Assembly (NCBI RefSeq): GCF_030150285.1
Contig: NZ_JASLGE010000061.1
Location: forward strand, 1-42,355
Direction: 5' to 3'
Length of the DNA: 42,355 nt
Source: Pseudomonas sp.
GTDB taxonomy: Bacteria; Pseudomonadota; Gammaproteobacteria; Pseudomonadales; Pseudomonadaceae
This document shows, piece by piece, positions 40,966 through 42,355 of this stretch (position 1 is the first letter of the stretch; every line of letters starts with the position of its first letter). Made by a program: the position numbers and the translations under genes. The notes beneath the pieces are model-generated. The model did no database searches. It was not told where the DNA came from and worked only from the letters and a program-made list of their open reading frames with translations.

Positions 40966-41095
40966 GGCTCGCGTTTGAAAACACGCGGGCTCGCATTCAT
41001 CGGCATTTCTGGCTCACATTAATTGCAAATGAGCTTGCATTCCACGGCGCGGGCTCGCATTTCATTGCGGCGGGCTCACATTAGCCGCAACTGAA
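40966..41095. repeat. six imperfect direct repeats about 21 bp apart
   Basis: GGCTC[GA]C[AG]TT-like units start at 40966, 40988, 41011, 41032 (AGCTTGCATT), 41052 and 41073. Spacings are 22, 23, 21, 20 and 21 bp, about two helical turns. The intervening bases vary. No coding potential. Iteron-like or regulator-binding array. Confidence 0.7.
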
Positions 41096-41117
41096 CATTC
41101 ACTCGCGCAGGCTGCCT

Positions 41118-41151
41118 AAAAAGGCCGGAATGGCTCAACTGAGTATTCCGG
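41118..41151 (-). terminator. terminator of the immunity-like gene
   Basis: On the minus strand CCGGAAT (41151-41145) pairs with ATTCCGG (41131-41125) around a 13-base loop and is followed by TTTTT (41122-41118). The stem overlaps the stop codon region of the membrane gene. Confidence 0.65.
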
Positions 41152-41518
41152 ATTTTCCGACGAGAACCAGCAACGCCAGGGCGACGAACAACCCGATGGA
41201 AACCCACTGCAGCATGGCCAGCTTGCGCTTGAGGCGCAAAGGGAAGCTGCTTATATCATCAGCGCTGACCCCTCCGCGTTTCAGGTAGAAGCCGGAGAAG
41301 GTTACGAAGCCGGAGATTCCGCCGATCAGCATCAAGCGTCCCCACGGACCGCCATTTCTAAGTGCTGCCAGTGCCACAACTGAAGGGCTGTTTTTGAGGT
41401 GCCCCAACATCTGATCCATGTAGACGTGGCCAACGCGCAGCGCGACCCCAATCCAGACGAACATGCAGACAAGCACCACGCCGCACAGGCCCCCAACAAC
41501 GAGTTCGGCAGTGTTCAT
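41135..41518 (-). CDS. three-helix membrane protein, probable immunity protein
   Basis: A 127-residue inner-membrane protein with three hydrophobic segments (residues about 5-28, 60-80 and 103-123) and charged loops. Its ATG overlaps the stop of the upstream effector gene by three bases (ATGA), so the two are translated together. A small polytopic membrane protein directly after a glycine-zipper effector is the usual form of an immunity protein against a pore-forming toxin. I recognise no named family. A terminator follows. Confidence 0.7.
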   Translation of the reverse strand: MNTAELVVGGLCGVVLVCMFVWIGVALRVGHVYMDQMLGHLKNSPSVVALAALRNGGPWGRLMLIGGISGFVTFSGFYLKRGGVSADDISSFPLRLKRKLAMLQWVSIGLFVALALLVLVGKSGILS

Positions 41519-42215
41519 TTCGTCATCTCGTACAGGACTTCTCCCGTCATTTCACCGCCACTCCCTCCAAGTGCGCCGCCTGCTACAGACGCGCCGCCGA
41601 CCAACACAATGCCACAAGCCAAGGTGGCCATACCGCCAGTGGGAACACCCAGCGCCAAGCAAACCGTACCAACTACAGGGGAGGTAAAGATCATCCCGGT
41701 AAATGCGCCGCCAGCGACACCTCCGGCGAAGCTTCCCGTCTCGGTGAACCGAATCTTCTTGCAAGCCTCGGTTTCACCAGCTGAGCACACGTCCTGAACC
41801 TTCATGTAGGAGGCCCCTCCGCCGATGGCCGTGCCGAACCAGCCGCCATATTTGACGACTTTGGCGGCCTTGGCCACCCCCTCTACGTGCGTTGCGTAGC
41901 CGGGGATCTGCTCAGGCGCGCCGGCTTTCGTCCACTGGTGCACTAGGCTGCGACTGGAGATCCCCAGCGCGCTCTTCAAATTCGGGTGATCAGGAAAGCC
42001 AATGCCCTTGCGAACCAGCCCGGTCAAACCGGTGTTAAGCTGCGCGAGCAGGCGCTTGCGCTCGACAAAAAACTCCGGTGAACGTAGGTGCCCATCCTTG
42101 AGGAAGGCGCGCTGATGCAGCGCTTCGATGTCACGCAGGGTGCCTTTCACGGCCTCCAGATTCCTGGCAAACATGGCCTCCCCCGCACCGATCGCGGTAG
42201 AACCCTGAGACAGGA
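41515..42215 (-). pseudogene. 3' part of a glycine-zipper (probable pore-forming) effector gene, cut by an IS
   Basis: The frame is open from the IS end (42215) to the stop at 41515 (232 residues). The first 90 residues are helical (ARNLEAVKGTLRDIEALHQRAF, KRLLAQLNTGLTGLVRKGIGF); the last 100 are strongly Gly-rich and hydrophobic: GGWFGTAIGGGASYM, GSFAGGVAGGAFTG, VLVGGASVAGGALGG, with two Cys pairs in between. Such glycine-zipper hairpins occur in membrane-permeabilising bacterial effectors of the type VI and related systems. A Met at 42174 could start a 219-residue product, but its ribosome site is badly spaced and similarity seems to continue upstream, so the gene has probably lost its delivery domain. 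Confidence 0.6.
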
Positions 42216-42355
42216 TGTAGTGGTCAACTAATCCCGGACACGACGTTAAGTTTTTTCTCGGCCTGAGCCGGCGTTAGCCCGCCATTAAATTGATGAGGCC
42301 GTATCCAGTTGTAGCGATGCATCAAATAATGACTGATGTCTCGTTGTGCCTGCTG
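42216..42355 (-). mobile_element. end of an IS3-family insertion sequence (partial)
   Basis: Begins with TGTAGTGGTCAACTAATCCC, an IS3-type terminal inverted repeat, exactly where the effector frame is interrupted, and continues past the window end with transposase coding sequence. The target duplication cannot be checked without the other end. Confidence 0.85.
42224..42355 (-). CDS. IS3-family transposase OrfB, C-terminal 43 codons
   Basis: Reads QRDISHYLMHRYNWIRPHQFNGGLTPAQAEKKLN and ends ...VVSGIS-stop at 42224. YNWIRPHQFNGGLTPAQ is the rve-type integrase end of IS3 transposases. The rest of the gene is beyond the window. Confidence 0.88.
   Translation of the reverse strand, partial: QQAQRDISHYLMHRYNWIRPHQFNGGLTPAQAEKKLNVVSGIS

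Noticed and set aside
40966..41095. CRISPR array
   Set aside because: Units are about 10 bp and imperfect, spacing about 21 bp, with no cas genes; not a CRISPR.
41515..42174. Complete 219-residue gene starting at the Met at 42174
   Set aside because: The ribosome site is only 2 bases from the ATG and the frame stays open up to the IS junction, so a truncated gene is more likely.

Overview
The window is chromosomal DNA of a Pseudomonas species, most likely from the P. fluorescens side of the genus rather than P. aeruginosa. The evidence is an ordered block aotJQMP-argR-aruCFGDB-x-aruE-(ltaE)-alaS-lysC-rsmA-tRNA-Ser-tRNA-Arg that follows the P. aeruginosa order, the Pseudomonas-only regulator AmrZ, a DUF2790 exported protein, a two-subunit arginine succinyltransferase, and fluorescens-type REP hairpins built on GTAGGAGC and GATCTTTTGAT. 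No species is claimed.

Layout. 1-2.6 kb: nrdB (class Ia ribonucleotide reductase beta subunit, minus strand) and two very small exported proteins, one made of five 13-residue repeats and one of the DUF2790 family. 2.9-4.9 kb: acsA. 5.2-17.1 kb: an accessory minus-strand block between acsA and aotJ, which I recall as neighbours in P. aeruginosa. It encodes a MalT/LAL-type LuxR regulator, HyuA and HyuB (ATP-dependent hydantoinase/oxoprolinase/lactamase family), a SphA-like outer-membrane protein, a hydantoin/Asp/Glu racemase-family protein, an MFS transporter, and a pepsin-like (A1) aspartic protease fused to two avidin-like domains. Uptake, racemisation and ring opening of a cyclic amide or ureide are all represented; the protease-avidin fusion is the oddity.

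17.6-29.9 kb: arginine/ornithine uptake (aotJQMP), the AraC-type regulator argR and the arginine succinyltransferase (AST) operon, with ArgR-type boxes before aotJ and aruC. 30.3-31.1 kb: a second-type lumazine synthase (RibH2-like) behind a clear FMN riboswitch. 31.3-36.7 kb: ltaE, alaS, lysC (with an internal start for the beta subunit) and rsmA. 36.8-37.2 kb: tRNA-Ser(GCT) and two identical tRNA-Arg(ACG). 37.7-39.6 kb: mgtE and amrZ. 40.0 kb: tRNA-Arg(CCT), which looks like a genomic-island border.

40.1-42.4 kb: a non-coding-rich island end. It holds four 15-bp palindromes in near-helical phase in front of a promoter-like TATAAT, a phage-like ORF fragment, a short repeat cluster of about 10 bp, a set of six imperfect repeats of about 21 bp, a membrane immunity-like gene, and the 3' part of a glycine-zipper (probably pore-forming) effector gene broken by an IS3-family element that runs off the window end.

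The strongest candidates for something undescribed are the A1-protease/avidin fusion inside a hydantoinase operon, the phased palindromes and 21-bp repeats of the island, and the exported 13-residue repeat protein.
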